From contig CAAFOY010000051.1 in the NCBI GenBank assembly GCA_900764695.1, positions 1-64,000 of the forward strand: a stretch of 64,000 bases of DNA. The letters are read 5' to 3'. A program made the translations under genes and the position numbers. A model generated the notes under the pieces. That model was not told the origin of the DNA, searched no databases, and worked only from the letters and a program-made list of their open reading frames with translations. This document shows, piece by piece, positions 46,375 through 54,448 of the stretch. The DNA is from Lachnospiraceae bacterium (GTDB lineage Bacteria > Bacillota_A > Clostridia > Lachnospirales > Lachnospiraceae). Within the stretch, counting starts at the first letter, position 1. Each line of letters begins with the position of its first letter.

Positions 46375-48108
46375 ATGAAATTATCAAAATTAGTTGGCGA
46401 CAGATTTAAAGAAAGACCTGCAAATTGTCAGATTGACAGTCATGCACTTATGGTTAGAGGAGGCTATATTAAAAATGTAGCAAATGGAATTTATTCACAG
46501 TTTCCGCCGATGAAGAGAATTTCACAGAAAATAGAAGCAATTATCAGAGACGAAATGGATAAGATTGATGGACAGGAAGTTTTATTCCCTGTTGCATTAC
46601 CGGGTAGTCTTTGGGAAGAATCAGGAAGATATGAAAGTGTAGGTTCAGAACTCTTAAGATTTACAGACAGAACAGGAAGTAAGATGGTTCTTGGAATGAC
46701 ACACGAAGAAGCATCAGTTCAGTTAGTAAGAGAATACGCTAACAGTTATGCAAAATATCCATTTATGATTTATCAGATACAGACAAAATTCCGTGATGAG
46801 GCAAGACCTAGAGCAGGACTTATCCGTGTACGTGAATTTACAATGAAAGATGCATATTCATTCCATACATCACAGGAGGATTTGGAACAGTACTATCAGA
46901 AGTGCTATGATGCATACTGCAGAATTTTTGCAAGATGCGGAATTCCTGAAGTAGCAGTTGTAAAATCTGATTCAGGTATGATGGGTGGAAATATTTCTCA
47001 TGAATATATGCTTCTTACACCGGCAGGGGAAGATTCAATAGCAATTTGTCCTGAATGTGGATACAGTGCAAATGTAGAAGCAGCAGAATCAATTGTAGAA
47101 AATGAAAACAAACTTCCAAAAGAAGAATTGAAGGAAGTTTCAACACCTCATGCAGGAACAATAGAAGAACTTTGTGATTTCTTAAAAATACCTGCAGAAA
47201 ATACTGCAAAGGCTGTTGTATATCAGAGAAATGAAGATGATACATTTGTTGTTGCGTTTATAAGAGGAGATTTAGATATAAATGAAGCTAAACTTACAAA
47301 GGTAGTAGGTTGTGACATTCATCCGGCTGACATTATTGATGACAGTGTATTAACAGCAGGATTTATCGGACCTGTTGGTATTTCTGATAAAGTAACTGTG
47401 TTCTTTGACAGTTCATTAAAAGGAATTGATTATCTTGTAACAGGTGCTAATAAAGTTGACACTCATTATACAGGATTTAATGTTGAAAGAGACTGTGGAG
47501 ATGTTGAATATTATGATTTGGCAAAAATTGCCGAAGGTGGAATATGCCCACAGTGTGGAAAGAAAACAATTACAATTTCAAGAGGAATTGAAGTTGGTAA
47601 TATATTCCAGTTAGGAACAAAGTATTCAAAAGCTATGAACTTTACATATACTGATGAAAATGGAGAAACACAGTATCCTATCATGGGATGCTATGGTATT
47701 GGTGTAGGTCGTATGGCAGCTTCAATTTGCGAAGTAAGACATGATGACTTCGGACCAATCTGGCCAATTACAATTGCTCCATGGCAGGTACACATTTGTT
47801 GCTTAAGAAGTGATGATGAAGAATGTAAGGCTTATGCAGATAATTTATATGAAACACTTCAGAATAAAGGCATTGAAGTAATATATGATGACAGAAAAGC
47901 AAGACCGGGAGCTATGTTCGCAGATGCCGATTTACTCGGAGTTCCTGTACGTGTTGTAGTAAGTCCAAGAAATATGGGAGAAGGTGTTGTAGAAATCTCA
48001 ACAAGAGATAAGAGCATTCAGCAGAAGACACCTACAGCTGATGCAGTAACAGAGGTTGAAAACATTATTGCACAGTTAAAAGAACAGATTTATTCACATG
48101 TAAAATAG
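46375..48108 (+). CDS. proS: Prolyl-tRNA synthetase
   Basis: Charges tRNA-Pro. It has 577 residues, the length of the bacterial type with an editing domain. The class II motifs are GGYIKNVANGIYSQFPPMKR, FRDEARPRAGLIRVREFTMKDAYSFH and GCYGIGVGRMAA. A YbaK-like editing insertion lies between (about 240-385). The anticodon-binding domain is at the C-terminus. The start is ATG 46375 after GAAGGAGAG; an in-frame GTG at 46342 lacks a site. No T-box leader is visible. Confidence 0.95.
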   Translation: MKLSKLVGDRFKERPANCQIDSHALMVRGGYIKNVANGIYSQFPPMKRISQKIEAIIRDEMDKIDGQEVLFPVALPGSLWEESGRYESVGSELLRFTDRTGSKMVLGMTHEEASVQLVREYANSYAKYPFMIYQIQTKFRDEARPRAGLIRVREFTMKDAYSFHTSQEDLEQYYQKCYDAYCRIFARCGIPEVAVVKSDSGMMGGNISHEYMLLTPAGEDSIAICPECGYSANVEAAESIVENENKLPKEELKEVSTPHAGTIEELCDFLKIPAENTAKAVVYQRNEDDTFVVAFIRGDLDINEAKLTKVVGCDIHPADIIDDSVLTAGFIGPVGISDKVTVFFDSSLKGIDYLVTGANKVDTHYTGFNVERDCGDVEYYDLAKIAEGGICPQCGKKTITISRGIEVGNIFQLGTKYSKAMNFTYTDENGETQYPIMGCYGIGVGRMAASICEVRHDDFGPIWPITIAPWQVHICCLRSDDEECKAYADNLYETLQNKGIEVIYDDRKARPGAMFADADLLGVPVRVVVSPRNMGEGVVEISTRDKSIQQKTPTADAVTEVENIIAQLKEQIYSHVK

Positions 48109-48139
48109 CATTGAGAAATGTAACTTGATTGTTAGTAAT

Positions 48140-48184
48140 TAAAAAGGTTAGAATGATGTATAACATCATTTTAACCTTTTTTTA
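48140..48184 (+). terminator. Strong terminator after proS
   Basis: AAAAAGGTTAGAATGATG pairs with CATCATTTTAACCTTTTTTT around a short loop. The rest of the 310-bp gap before the next gene is AT-rich with no other feature I can support. Confidence 0.88.
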
Positions 48185-48418
48185 TATTATAGCTACTATG
48201 CTACATTTTACTTTTTTTATTGTGAATTAATATAGTTGATGATACAATAAATTTAAAATAAATGATAAATTGTATTGTGAAAAACATTAATAAATGACTT
48301 AATCTCTGAACAGAACCAGATTGATGTATCAGATAGAATCTGACATTTCAATATGATGTTGTTTGGGGATTTTTTTACAGGAGAATGTAATGAAATTCTA
48401 ATGGTTGAGGAAGGAACA

Positions 48419-49732
48419 ATGATGAATTTTAAAGAAAAATGTGAGCTGTTGACATATCTACAAGAAAAATCATACGTGGAAGATTTTGATGAAAAAGATT
48501 ATAGTATATTAAGTGAATTATCTTATGATGAAGATGCCTATATTAGAGCTGTTGTTGCAGAAACTCTAGTAGAGTCTAGTGATGAAAAAGGCGAACAGAT
48601 ATTGTTACGATTAACTAAAGACCATGATTGGCTGGTAAGGACAGATGCATGTGATTCATTGTGCATAAGTGAATCTGTTGATACATATAATCTGTTAAAA
48701 GAAATTGCAAAGAAAGATACAAGTGGTTTGGTGCGGGGATATGCAATATTGTCATTAGAAAATATTGCAAATAGAATTAATAGGGAAAATGAGTTGATTG
48801 AATTTTTGGAAGAAAGGATAATAAAGGAAAAAGTTCAGTTTACAAGAATAAATACATATACTGCTTTATATAAATTGGGACGAGAGAAATATTTGAAAAA
48901 TTTATTATCTATGTTTAATTCAAAAAAATATGAGAATAGACATTCGGTAGTTGAAAGTTTACATGAAATTTTTGATGATAGCAATAAAAATGAGATTATT
49001 ACAGCCTTATTAGAGCATAAGAAAGTTGAAACAGCGGGGTCAGTAATTTATAGAATTAATGATATAATTGAGGAAATATTCTTAATTGATTTAAAGGAAA
49101 AGTCAGATGAGAAAGGCATTGATGAGAAAGATTTTTGTAGATTGAAAGAGATTTCAGTCGAGGGAAGTTGTAATAATAGAGGTCTCGCTGCTAGAGTATT
49201 AGTTAATTCGAATTTGAAAGAAGGAGAAAAAATATTGCAACGATTAGCTCATGATAATGATCTATTTGTGAGAATGGAAGCATGTGATTCATTATGTAAT
49301 GGTAAATCCTTAAAAACCTATAAATTACTAAAGAATATAGGAGAAAAAGATACAAGTGGTTTGGTACGAGGATATGCAATAGCATCATTGGGAGATGTAG
49401 CGATTGAGATAAATCAGCAGCATGATTTAATTGAATTTTTGAAACATAGATTGTTAAATGAAAAAGTTGAGTTTGCGAGAATATATATATTTAGTGTTTT
49501 ATATAGTTTAGGTATAGAAGAATATTTAGCGAATTTATTATCAATGTTAAATTCAAAAAGATATCAAAACAGACAGACAGTAGTTGAAAACTTAAGTGAA
49601 ATTGTAAATGATAGTAATAAAGAAGTGATACGTACAACATTAATTGAACATAAGAAAATTGAGACTAAATGTTCAGTTATTTCTGAAATTAATGAAGTAC
49701 TTGAACAGATAGAAAGAGATTGGGATGAATAA
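48419..49732 (+). CDS. HEAT-repeat protein built from an internal duplication
   Basis: A 437-residue cytoplasmic repeat protein; the ATG at 48419 is chosen for its GAGGAAGG site. It is two homologous halves of about 215 residues. WLVRTDACDSLC, KDTSGLVRGYAILSLENIA and YLKNLLSMFNSKKYENRHSV in the first half recur in the second as FVRMEACDSLC, KDTSGLVRGYAIASLGDVA and YLANLLSMLNSKRYQNRQTV. It has no enzyme motif. It lies directly left of the integrated element, on the host side of the junction. Confidence 0.75.
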   Translation: MMNFKEKCELLTYLQEKSYVEDFDEKDYSILSELSYDEDAYIRAVVAETLVESSDEKGEQILLRLTKDHDWLVRTDACDSLCISESVDTYNLLKEIAKKDTSGLVRGYAILSLENIANRINRENELIEFLEERIIKEKVQFTRINTYTALYKLGREKYLKNLLSMFNSKKYENRHSVVESLHEIFDDSNKNEIITALLEHKKVETAGSVIYRINDIIEEIFLIDLKEKSDEKGIDEKDFCRLKEISVEGSCNNRGLAARVLVNSNLKEGEKILQRLAHDNDLFVRMEACDSLCNGKSLKTYKLLKNIGEKDTSGLVRGYAIASLGDVAIEINQQHDLIEFLKHRLLNEKVEFARIYIFSVLYSLGIEEYLANLLSMLNSKRYQNRQTVVENLSEIVNDSNKEVIRTTLIEHKKIETKCSVISEINEVLEQIERDWDE

Positions 49733-49810
49733 AACAAGAAGTTATTATTTGGCAACGGTAATCTGTTTTGGTGGTCTTTTCCTGAAAATTTTGAAATTCC
49801 ATAGCATAAA

Positions 49811-49827
49811 TATAAAAGAATAATGAA
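49811..49827 (+). repeat. attL core
   Basis: TATAAAAGAATAATGAA, identical to 57551-57567; with one mismatch the match extends to 24 bp. It is followed at once by the integrase's terminator. Confidence 0.75.
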
Positions 49828-49835
49828 ATAAAAAT

Positions 49836-49883
49836 AAAAAAGCACTGAAAAACCTTTATTTATTAGGTTTAACAGTGCTTTTT
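49836..49883. terminator. Integrase terminator (bidirectional)
   Basis: AAAAAGCACTGAAAAACCT and AGGTTTAACAGTGCTTTTT form a long stem around TTATTTATT, with A and T runs on either side. Confidence 0.85.
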
Positions 49884-49911
49884 GTTGTCTATGCGTACCA
49901 CAATCGTACTA

Positions 49912-50961
49912 TTATTGTTGTAATAACTCTAATTTTTCCGCAACTTCGCTTTGTCTGCTGGGGTATAAATGCCCATATGTGTTTAATGTTGTAGTTACGT
50001 TTTCATGTCCCAATCTGTCAGCTATGAGGGTAGGCGAAAAGTTCATGTGTATAAGCAAGGAAGCATGGGAGTGCCTCAAATCGTGTATTCTTATTCTTTT
50101 AATACCTGAAAGTTCAGATACTCTTGTTAACTCATTACTTAATTGTTTCGGGCCAAAGAAAAACATATTTTGTTCGGGTTCATAGCCGTATAAATGTTGT
50201 GTATAGTCTATTAAATCATTAACCAAAAAGCGCGGTATGGTTATTTTACGCGTACTTTTGCGTGTTTTAGGTGTCTGGGTAATATATTCGCCATTTACAC
50301 AAACTTTATTCTTATTTACCGTCAAAACGCCGTTTTCGGTGTCTATATCGTTCATGGTAAGGGCGAACATTTCCCCGAACCTTAAGCCGGTATAAAACAA
50401 TAGTTCATATATGATTTTATACTCCGGTCTATCTTCGCAGCTTATAAAATGTTTATATTCTTCCAACGTCCAGAAGTCTATACCTTCCCCTTTAACTTTT
50501 CCAATACTTCCAACCCTTGCAACCGGGTTAAATGGTAAATTGTAATACTTAACTGCAAAATTGAGGATTGCGGACAAAATACCGTTTACATTGTGTTGAG
50601 TGCTGGGAGCTAGTCCGCTGTTTATTATTTCGTTCTGCCACTTTCTAATTACAACCGGGGTTATCTCTGATATTGGTATATCGTTGAAATATGGGGCAAT
50701 TTTATCATTTATAACAGAGGTTTTTACTACTAGTGTAGTAGGTTTTAGCCTTGTTGCACTATCCTCTAAATAGAGCTGTACAAGGTTTTTAAACGTCATT
50801 GAACAATTTGCCGTCATTCTGTTTATAAAATCACTTTCCCACGCTTTAGCCTCTCGCTGGGTATTAAATCCCTCTTTCTTCTTTCGCTTCCTGATGCCCT
50901 GCCAGTCTGTATAGTAAAAACTACAATACCACTTGCCGTTGTTCATTTTGTTTACTGACAT
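49912..50961 (-). CDS. int: Tyrosine-recombinase integrase
   Basis: A 349-residue phage-type integrase. It has an N-terminal arm-binding domain (GKWYCSFYYTDWQGIRKRKKK), a core-binding domain, and a catalytic domain with Arg in FYTGLRFGEMFAL, the HxxR box RIHDLRHSHASLL, RLGHENVTTTL and the nucleophile tyrosine in NTYGHLY. The start is the ATG at 50961, ten bases after GAGAGG; the frame stays open for 30 more codons but without support. It reads toward the left end of the element, the usual place for integration and excision control. Confidence 0.93.
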   Translation of the reverse strand: MSVNKMNNGKWYCSFYYTDWQGIRKRKKKEGFNTQREAKAWESDFINRMTANCSMTFKNLVQLYLEDSATRLKPTTLVVKTSVINDKIAPYFNDIPISEITPVVIRKWQNEIINSGLAPSTQHNVNGILSAILNFAVKYYNLPFNPVARVGSIGKVKGEGIDFWTLEEYKHFISCEDRPEYKIIYELLFYTGLRFGEMFALTMNDIDTENGVLTVNKNKVCVNGEYITQTPKTRKSTRKITIPRFLVNDLIDYTQHLYGYEPEQNMFFFGPKQLSNELTRVSELSGIKRIRIHDLRHSHASLLIHMNFSPTLIADRLGHENVTTTLNTYGHLYPSRQSEVAEKLELLQQ

Positions 50962-51010
50962 AAAAAAATAACCTCTCTTTCTGTATTTTGGGTATACAAA
51001 GTAAAGGTTA

Positions 51011-51041
51011 TCTGCTATAATATTTGCGATATGATAGCAGA
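51011..51041. promoter_or_regulatory. Inverted repeat in the integrase promoter region
   Basis: Perfect arms TCTGCTAT and ATAGCAGA lie 15 bp apart, 50 bp upstream of the integrase start. On the minus strand they flank possible promoter elements (TTGTCT and TATTAT). Likely an operator for Xis or another element regulator. Confidence 0.5.
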
Positions 51042-51058
51042 CAACCAGCAATTATATT

Positions 51059-51116
51059 GTATGGTGTAAGTAAAAGTTTTAAAAAGTTCCAGTATTGCGA
51101 GTACTGGGGCTTTTTA
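51059..51116 (+). ncRNA. Short RNA/terminator unit with the GTATGGTGTAAG motif
   Basis: A 12-base motif, shared exactly with 54482-54493, precedes a terminator hairpin (AAAAAGTTCCAGTA and TACTGGGGCTTTTT). There is no coding. The same motif-plus-hairpin order occurs at both places in the element, suggesting related small RNAs or a regulated terminator. Confidence 0.45.
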
Positions 51117-51117
51117 T

Positions 51118-51146
51118 TTGATATTTTTCCAGATATATTGTATAAT
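51118..51146 (+). promoter_or_regulatory. Consensus promoter for a small RNA
   Basis: TTGATA (51118-51123), 17-bp spacer, TATAAT (51141-51146); no coding frame follows, but a folded RNA does. Confidence 0.7.
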
Positions 51147-51151
51147 ATATA

Positions 51152-51222
51152 AAAAGATGGGAGTCACCTTCTCCACACCAAAGGAGCTTATGCTCTGGGG
51201 AGGGCACGAGCTCATCTTTTTA
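51152..51222 (+). ncRNA. Small structured RNA of the element
   Basis: About 70 bases. AAAAAGATGGGAG at the 5' end pairs with GCTCATCTTTTT at the 3' end, with internal CTCC/GGAG pairings and a terminal T run. It lies between the integrase and the repressor, downstream of a consensus promoter. The function is unknown; immunity or antisense control would fit a satellite. Confidence 0.55.
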
Positions 51223-51293
51223 TTTTTGCCCCTCTGGTAAGTATATTATATTTTCAATGTTCGTTCCTGGTATTTTTCCCGGGAGCTGCTGAA

Positions 51294-51776
51294 CTATTTT
51301 TCACGCTTGTATTCAGGTATTTTAGTTAATAACTCTACCTGTTCTATTGCCTTTTCTTGCCCTTTTTCGTTTAGCTCGTCGTAATACATATTTATTAATG
51401 CTTTATGGCTTGTATTTATATTGGTTTGGTGGCAATCTTGCAATATTTCAAGTTGCATTATTATTTGTTCTAATTGTTTGTTTTTTTCTTTATCGTTTAT
51501 AGAACTATTATTTTTCAAAGATAATATCTTATTGTTTATATCAAAAAATGTTGCGTTGTCATCATCTAAAGTATTTGTAAAATCTTCATCAAGAAAAAAA
51601 TGCATACTAATATTAAAAGTATCAGTTATCTTTTTTAATTGTTCTAATCGGGGTTGTCTTTTTCCGTTTTCCCAGAAATTAACAGCCGATTGCGCAACAC
51701 CTATTTTTTCAGCAAACTGTTTTTGCGTTAAATTTTTGCTAGTTCTAAATTTATATATTTTTTCGCCAATTGTCAT
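51294..51776 (-). CDS. CI-like XRE-family repressor
   Basis: A 160-residue repressor with an N-terminal helix-turn-helix (LTQKQFAEKIGVAQSAVNFWENGKRQPR). A helical C-terminal region without peptidase motifs follows, so it is not a LexA-type self-cleaving repressor. Release of repression probably needs an antirepressor, as in many satellites. The start is the ATG at 51776 with GGAGG eight bases upstream. It is divergent from the Cro-like gene across three operators. Confidence 0.85.
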   Translation of the reverse strand: MTIGEKIYKFRTSKNLTQKQFAEKIGVAQSAVNFWENGKRQPRLEQLKKITDTFNISMHFFLDEDFTNTLDDDNATFFDINNKILSLKNNSSINDKEKNKQLEQIIMQLEILQDCHQTNINTSHKALINMYYDELNEKGQEKAIEQVELLTKIPEYKREK

Positions 51777-51832
51777 AAAATAAACCTCCACAACAATTAT
51801 GCTAACAAAAAAATTACAATATGTAAATAAAA

Positions 51833-51898
51833 ATCACGTTTGTTATTGACATAATATCACAAATGTTATACAATGTCAATTAATATCACAAATGTGAT
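51833..51898. promoter_or_regulatory. Three-operator CI/Cro-type switch and promoter
   Basis: Three 14-bp related dyads lie at 51833-51846, 51856-51869 and 51885-51898; the last, ATCACAAATGTGAT, is a perfect palindrome. The rightward promoter has TTGACA (51846-51851), 17 bp, TACAAT (51869-51874), so the middle operator fills its spacer. A leftward TTTACA/TAGCAT pair could serve the repressor. Confidence 0.8.
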
Positions 51899-51922
51899 TA
51901 AATTAAAGAAAGGAGCAGAAAG

Positions 51923-52117
51923 ATGAAACTAAGCAAATTAAAGATTGATATTGCAATCGCAAATAGTGGTTACAGTATGCAAGAGTTGGCAAAGCGTGCA
52001 GGCGTAAGCCGTCAACGTTGGAATGTCTTAACAAATCAAAAAGAAATACGCCCAGTATGTGCAGGAAAGATTGCCAGAGCTTTAGGCGTAGACGTAACAG
52101 AGTTGTTAGAAGATTAG
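51923..52117 (+). CDS. Cro-like helix-turn-helix protein
   Basis: A 64-residue DNA-binding protein: YSMQELAKRAGVSRQRWNVL and GKIARALGVDVTELLED. Its size and its place as first gene of the rightward operon fit a Cro-type repressor opposing the CI-like protein. The AAAGGAGC site is eight bases upstream. Confidence 0.83.
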   Translation: MKLSKLKIDIAIANSGYSMQELAKRAGVSRQRWNVLTNQKEIRPVCAGKIARALGVDVTELLED

Positions 52118-52131
52118 AAAGGAGTAGAGCA

Positions 52132-52311
52132 ATGGAAAGTTATTTAATTAATGCAAAGGAAACAATGCAGCTGTTGGGAGTGTCCGAGGGCATGGCGTAT
52201 AAAATCATTGCCCAGTGCAACCAAGAGCTGGCAAAAAAGGGATTCATAACAATAAGAGGTAAGGCACCGCGTGTATATCTTATGGAGCGTGTCGGAATAG
52301 GAGTAAACTAA
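52132..52311 (+). CDS. Excisionase-like helix-turn-helix protein
   Basis: A 59-residue protein: INAKETMQLLGVSEGMAYKIIAQCNQELAKKGF, then RGKAPRVYLMERVG, the winged-helix pattern of small excisionase/HTH_17 proteins. The start is the ATG at 52132 after AAAGGAG; a longer frame upstream overlaps the cro-like gene. It could control integrase direction or transcription. Confidence 0.75.
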   Translation: MESYLINAKETMQLLGVSEGMAYKIIAQCNQELAKKGFITIRGKAPRVYLMERVGIGVN

Positions 52312-52312
52312 T

Positions 52313-52657
52313 ATGAGCAAATACCAAAATAATAATTTTATAAAGTTGAGCCGTAAGATGCTCAACTGGGGCTGGTACACAGACATAAATACCAAAGTAC
52401 TTTTTATACATTGCTTATTAAAAGCAAACTGGAAGAAAGCAGAATTTAAAGGGGTACCGGTTGAACGTGGGGAATTTATAACCAGCTTACAGAATTTAGC
52501 CAACGAAACAGGGTTAACAATTCAGAATGTAAAAACCGCTATTAATCATTTAGAGAATACTGGAGAGTTGAAAACAAAGAACCTAAAATTTGGGCGTTTG
52601 GTTGTGGTTGTAAATTATGATTTATATCAACAAAACAACGAGAAGCAAATAGAGTAA
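52313..52657 (+). CDS. Phage replisome-organiser-like replication protein
   Basis: A 114-residue protein matching the N-terminal domain of phage replication initiators: FIKLSRKMLNWGWYTDINTKVLFIHCLLKANWK. A winged helix follows (FITSLQNLANETGLTIQNVKTAINHLENTGEL), then a short end. Usual family members are longer, so it may be trimmed or use host DnaC-type partners. It starts one base after the excisionase-like stop. Iterons begin right after its stop codon, supporting a role in element replication. Confidence 0.8.
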   Translation: MSKYQNNNFIKLSRKMLNWGWYTDINTKVLFIHCLLKANWKKAEFKGVPVERGEFITSLQNLANETGLTIQNVKTAINHLENTGELKTKNLKFGRLVVVVNYDLYQQNNEKQIE

Positions 52658-52840
52658 ATGGAGGACAACGCAAGTTATTGCAACAAAAACCCCGATTATT
52701 GCGACAGAAACCTAAATTTTGCATACAGAAATCAAGAAAATGTATACAGAAATGCGATAAATGTATACAAAACAACGGTTATTGTTACAGAAATTCACAA
52801 GATTTTAGTCGAAAAAGTGCTTAATTATTTAAAATGTTAA
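52658..52840 (+). CDS. Doubtful short ORF overlying iterons
   Basis: A 60-residue frame directly after the replication gene. Its peptide has a seven-residue periodicity (NKNPDYC, DRNLNFA, YRNQENV, YRNAINV) that simply reflects the 21-bp DNA repeats beneath. No convincing ribosome site. It may be a degenerate C-terminal part of the replication protein or not translated at all. Confidence 0.25.
   Translation: MEDNASYCNKNPDYCDRNLNFAYRNQENVYRNAINVYKTTVIVTEIHKILVEKVLNYLKC
52680..52795 (+). repeat. Iteron array 1: 21-bp spacing
   Basis: Six copies of ACARAAA, most within a wider G-x-ATACAGAAA unit, at 52683, 52704, 52725, 52746, 52767 and 52787, spaced 21, 21, 21, 21 and 20 bp (two helical turns). 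Likely binding sites for the adjacent replication protein. Confidence 0.7.
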
Positions 52841-52849
52841 ACTTACTAA

Positions 52850-53076
52850 TAACAAAGCACTAACAAGGCTAAAACCCTTTATTTATCGGTGTTTGTAAGG
52901 TGTTAGAATTTTACATATAACAAGGCACTAACAAAGGAATTAACAAGGTTTCTAACAAAGGAATTAACAAAGCACTAACAAGGCTAAAACCCTTTATTTA
53001 TCGGTACTTTATAATGACAGAAAGCATATACATAACAAAGGAGTTAACAAGGTTTCTAACAAGAGAACTAACAACA
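52850..53076 (+). repeat. Iteron array 2: TAACAA repeats and a perfect 40-bp direct repeat; candidate origin
   Basis: Twelve TAACAA boxes (mostly TAACAARG) at 52850, 52861; 52918, 52929, 52941, 52953, 52965, 52976; 53033, 53045, 53057, 53069, phased 11-12 bp within each cluster. The 40 bp at 52851-52890 recur exactly at 52966-53005. A very AT-rich stretch follows (53077-53250) and would suit strand opening. No gene lies in this 400-bp gap. Confidence 0.75.
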
Positions 53077-53249
53077 ATAGAAGAATATAAAGAAAATTAA
53101 AGAATAGTAAGAATAAAAAAATAAATAAAAAAAGACATAACCACCAGCAAAAACCAAACCCACCACGGTTATATTTATATTTTTTATATAAAGGTTTATA
53201 TGTTGATGTTTATATCTTTGACGGTATTATACCAGAAAGGACTAAAAGA

Positions 53250-53654
53250 ATGAACAAAGTAAAAGAAATTTTTTCAAAAAATCTTAATCAATGTTTAAAG
53301 GATAAGAAAATGACCGCTAGCGCATTAGCAAAAAAAATGAGCATACAAAAATCAACGGTTAGTGAATGGCGTACAAATAACAGATTCCCAAGAAGTAACC
53401 AACTGGAACAGTTAGCGAAAATATTAGAAAAGCCGATACATTGGTTTTTTGAGGAAGAACACAAAGAAACGCAGGAAGTAAGAGCGTTAACGCCTATAGA
53501 AGTCGTAGCCGAAGCGCTAAAGGAGTTAAACGAAGCTATAGACAATCAAAACGAGATAATAAGCGCAGAAATTGGAGCTTTAGCGGATAAATTAAACGAT
53601 ATAAACATAGCTTTGCAGCAAATAGCCATAGCTTTGAACAAAATGAATAAATAG
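53250..53654 (+). CDS. XRE-family regulator with C-terminal helical region
   Basis: A 134-residue protein: an N-terminal helix-turn-helix (MTASALAKKMSIQKSTVSEWRTNNRFPRSNQLEQLAKIL) and a predicted coiled coil (about 90-134, LNEAIDNQNEIISAEIGALADKL). The AGAAAGGAC site precedes it. It lies just after the putative origin and may regulate replication or the late genes. Confidence 0.78.
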   Translation: MNKVKEIFSKNLNQCLKDKKMTASALAKKMSIQKSTVSEWRTNNRFPRSNQLEQLAKILEKPIHWFFEEEHKETQEVRALTPIEVVAEALKELNEAIDNQNEIISAEIGALADKLNDINIALQQIAIALNKMNK

Positions 53655-53667
53655 GAGGTACAAAGAT

Positions 53668-53895
53668 ATGAAAACAGAATTTACAAGCGAAGAATTGAAT
53701 ATGTTGGACGAAAAGACCTTTGACATAACATGTGCATACTCAAGTATAGCAGTATTACGCCAGGCAGTAATTGGCGGTGATATAGTAAACCTTAAAGACG
53801 TATCAAGAGTGTTATTTACAGCAGAATTGCAGCTAAGCAACGCCTTAGAAGAAATAAGCAAAGTAATGGGGACGAACTACTTAGAAATGCAGTAA
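53668..53895 (+). CDS. Small element protein, unknown function
   Basis: A 75-residue protein with a good AGGAGG site, 13 bp after the regulator. It is acidic and mostly helical (TSEELNMLDEKTFDITCAYS). No family recognised. Confidence 0.6.
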   Translation: MKTEFTSEELNMLDEKTFDITCAYSSIAVLRQAVIGGDIVNLKDVSRVLFTAELQLSNALEEISKVMGTNYLEMQ

Positions 53896-54008
53896 TTAAC
53901 CAGCTCCAAGAATAATATAAATACATACCTAGACCGGGGGAGAGTATGAAAAATGTTAAGAAATGTTAAGGTTTACGCGCGCGTGAGAATTAGAAGAAAG
54001 GAAAGCAA

Positions 54009-54185
54009 ATGAATAGTTTTACAGATGATGTATTGAATTTTGGATATACAAAGGGAATAAACAAAGGCTTAAATATGTTTCTTGAAGCGTTCAGCAAGGA
54101 AATGGAACAGAACAAAGGGCAAGACCCAATAGAAACAGCCAAGAGAGTAGCGGACGACCTAAAAAACGGACATAGAAAGGAGTAA
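54009..54185 (+). CDS. Small element protein, unknown function
   Basis: A 58-residue frame with AAAGGAAA upstream. The sequence is hydrophilic and helical (GINKGLNMFLEAFSKEMEQ), ending DDLKNGHRKE. Tight spacing with its neighbours supports translation; no family recognised. Confidence 0.55.
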   Translation: MNSFTDDVLNFGYTKGINKGLNMFLEAFSKEMEQNKGQDPIETAKRVADDLKNGHRKE

Positions 54186-54189
54186 AAGC

Positions 54190-54345
54190 ATGGTAAAGAT
54201 AAAAGTATCATACGAACACGAAAGCGAGTTATACAAGCTAAAAAGACGGCTTGAACCGAATGTGAAGAGTGTTAAAAAGAGCAACAACCAGCGGGGCAGA
54301 TATAAAAAGGCTTACATAGAGCTTGAAAACATGCATGTTGTTTAG
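54190..54345 (+). CDS. Small basic element protein, unknown function
   Basis: A 51-residue, lysine/arginine-rich frame four bases after the previous stop, whose last codons supply its AAAGGAG site. MVKIKVSYEHESELYKLKRR leads into a basic end. Could bind nucleic acid; no family recognised. Confidence 0.55.
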   Translation: MVKIKVSYEHESELYKLKRRLEPNVKSVKKSNNQRGRYKKAYIELENMHVV

Positions 54346-54413
54346 CTGAAAAAGAGACGGTGCAATATATACGTTGTATCGTCTTTTTTTGTTCCTGGCC
54401 ATGATTTTTTATT

Positions 54414-54442
54414 GAGATTATATCCAGAATTTGTTATAATAT
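54414..54442 (+). promoter_or_regulatory. Consensus promoter for a second element RNA and the capsid genes
   Basis: TTGAGA, 17-bp spacer (with TATATCCAGAA, close to the spacer of the promoter at 51118), then TATAAT. Start expected near 54449. Confidence 0.65.
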
Positions 54443-54448
54443 AATTAT

